DNA from: Rhynochetos jubatus
Taxonomy: Eukaryota > Chordata > Aves > Eurypygiformes > Rhynochetidae
Assembly: GCA_027574665.1 (NCBI GenBank)
Contig: CM050648.1
Span: 52,375,200-52,439,199, forward strand
DNA length: 64,000 bases
Direction: 5' to 3'
A model generated the notes under the pieces. The model did no database searches. It saw only the letters and a program-made list of their open reading frames with translations, and had not been told where the DNA came from. Every line of letters starts with the position of its first letter. Positions within the stretch are counted from its first letter, which is position 1. The translations under genes and the position numbers were made by a program. Shown here one piece after another: positions 61,852 through 64,000 of this stretch.

Positions 61852-64000
61852 AGGGAGTCCAAATTTATAGCATTGCTGTCAACAAATATTGAAGGGTAAC
61901 TTACCGTACTTTTCTCATTTGAGCGTTATTACCTCCACTGTGCCCTACAGACACGTCCTCTGACCCCAGGCTTCTTCCTTCATAGGGACAATGTGCAATA
62001 GGGCCAGTTAAACCCTGCAAGTTTGCATTCCTCCTTTGTGTCAAGCATCATGCGTTGTCTCTCTAATATTATATTTCCTCTGAAATATATATGGAAAATA
62101 ATAAAACTTTCTTCAGGCAGAAAGGTGTAATCTTTCCTGAATTCTGAGTCCAAGCAGAGTTTTGCCCAAAACACTTTGCGTCCTCTGTCTCATGCTCTGG
62201 TCCCAAACAGAAGTCCGCCAGAAGAATGCTGCTCCAGAGCTACTAGAAAGTTAGTGTCACTTTTCAGGTGAAACTTTCTGAATCTACTTTTGAATAATCT
62301 CTGCTGAAAAGTAAGTATGCATTTACAAAATCAATTTAGTTGCACATGAAAAGTCAACATGCTTGCCTTTTCCTCTCGGGATGAAATTGTAAGAAACAAA
62401 CTGTTCTTGATACAGAACACATAGAGAGGATTCAGTGAAGGTCCTATTGTGTCTGGACCTAAAATCTAATCCACAATGTATTTTTCTCCTTAAATAATTA
62501 TTTTTCATGATTATAGAAGTTTCTTAAGCCTTTTCCTACCTTTTAAATATTGTCTGTAACTTAAAAGATTCTCTGCTCTAAAATGTTCTACAACCACATC
62601 CATTTGTTTTTATTGCAAGCTTAATTAAATAACTTCATTACAGCTAGATATTTGCTTAAGTGTTTCCTTATGTTAACTTGTTAAATGAGCACTTCAACCT
62701 TTTATAATTATTTAGAAAACCAATGTTTTCTGGGTAGGTCGAGTTATTCCCATGCTATTGTGCAAATATAAGCAAAGACAACCTTTTCCTGGTTCCTTGA
62801 TTACATGATGCAAAGAAACTCATTAGTTTAAAGCTAAAGCCTGATTTACTCCTGCTATTTGTCATACTACAGTTTACATACACATAAGTTTCCATTTTCA
62901 TCAGTGTATGCCAATTCCGTCCTTATTTGCTCCCTTTTCAACAATCGTTTTGCAGTTTTGCAAGGTGGTCCAGCTATCCCACAGGGAACAGCTCTGACTT
63001 ACCAAAGACCGTCAGCTGAAATTGCAATAAAAGATGTGATACTAAAAGATCAAATGATTCACTGAAATGTTTATGAAGACCTACTTTCAGTCAATGTATC
63101 AATGCATTGGAACAAATACTCTGGAATAGACTTAAGAAAAATCTGGTATTTTTTCTTTCTTTGTCCATAGGTTCCTAAAGTGCTGCCTGTACTTGCACCT
63201 TAAATGAAACCATTGCAGGTTCTTTGCCCGTAAATGTACATTCACTAAAGCATATGACAGTCTTTTAAAAATTTAACATCAGTTCTGAACTCTGTTCATT
63301 TTGTCGTTAGAGTTTTTTCCTTCTTGACCTATAACATCATTTATATGAGAAACTGTTACCTGTTTTCATCAAACAATTCCCTAGATGAACAAAAATATGA
63401 ATAGAAACCATGTCCCTGGTAATCTGCATTCAGAAGTCTCAGTGGACTGTGAGTAGAAATGTGTTTTCATAATAATATGCACCTTGCAGGCAGTTGATGA
63501 ACTCAGCAAAAATATGCACCTCACTAGATATATTTGACATGGGTATTTTGTCTCTATTTATATTTATGAAAAGAAATAGAGAAAGAATTCTTTACAGGTT
63601 AGTAAGTTTTCAACAACATTTAAGTTCTAACACTATGTTTTGGAAATCACAAGAAATATAAATTATTATCACTGGTTTGGGGTTTTTTTTGGCATAATAC
63701 ATTGCATTTACCTATATTTGAGTCAGTGGGAACCCAAAAAAACTTTTAACACTCAAACAATAGCTGCTTAGCACCATCATTTAATCTTCATAGTGAATTT
63801 TTAACCTTGCTGCTGCACGAATTGTTATAAACATTGAATCCTCTAGCCAGACGGAAATCTGCTAAATCGCAGGAGTGTGTTTTTCATAGAATGTAATTGT
63901 AAAAAGGAAAAACATTTATAATTATACTTCTGATTTTTCCACTAACATTCCTCAATAGCCATAGCACTTCATTAGAGATCTATGCATAGCACCTGCTGTG
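61852..64000. other. Unique non-coding sequence
   Basis: No gene was recognised. A G/T-rich run lies near 63675-63692. Short frames at 61980-62174, 62323-62508 and 62859-63065 have no recognisable product. Confidence 0.5.

Noticed and set aside
1-64000. tRNA, rRNA, CRISPR, bacterial operon or phage features
   Set aside because: No conserved tRNA box pair, regular spacer-repeat array, Shine-Dalgarno-led gene series or integrase was seen.

Overview
The window reads as gene-poor vertebrate nuclear DNA, almost certainly from a bird. The main evidence is a set of CR1 (chicken-repeat-1) LINE fragments carrying the typical avian 3' end (short repeats of the type 'aatcatagaatgg', then 'gggttggaagggacc'). 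There are also degenerate endogenous-retrovirus LTRs of types familiar from non-galliform birds. The bases are AT-rich, no CpG island is obvious, and open frames are short and scattered. Nothing suggests bacterial, phage or plasmid DNA: there are no operons, ribosome-binding sites, CRISPR arrays or IS elements. The species cannot be fixed from the sequence alone.

Layout. 1-6751 is mostly unique AT-rich sequence with an ancient CR1-like relic (about 970-1062), a perfect 16-bp-stem hairpin (2449-2485) and a good RFX X-box (535-548). 6752-8024 is the longest CR1 copy. It lies on the minus strand and has a 262-codon reverse-transcriptase remnant with mutated catalytic aspartates. 9240-9700 may hold an old LTR or promoter-like TATA/poly(A) module. 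10177-11571 is an old minus-strand CR1 split by a younger minus-strand CR1 (10476-11140). The nesting creates one 261-codon chimeric frame. 12722-12869 (minus) is a weak candidate for the first coding exon of a small single-pass membrane protein. 17296-18431 is a minus-strand LTR. 18432-41493 is mostly unique, apart from an internally deleted plus-strand CR1 (28437-29285), simple-sequence tracts and possible conserved non-coding elements. 41494-42181 holds a CR1 stub and a solo LTR (41557-42176) with a clean 5-bp target duplication. 47395-47958, 48289-48554 and 50729-51226 are three more minus-strand, 5'-truncated CR1 copies. 53468-55043 is a head-to-tail cluster of related plus-strand LTR pieces with no retroviral coding interior. 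55044-64000 is again mostly unique and has a second good X-box (61838-61851).

Interpretation. I could identify no host gene with confidence. The window is best read as intergenic DNA or part of a large intron, shaped by waves of CR1 and LTR insertion and possibly containing regulatory elements. I found no convincing new enzymatic or defence system. The observations most worth a second look are the perfect hairpin, the chimeric nested-CR1 frame, the spliced-microprotein candidate, the RFX sites and the multi-headed LTR cluster.
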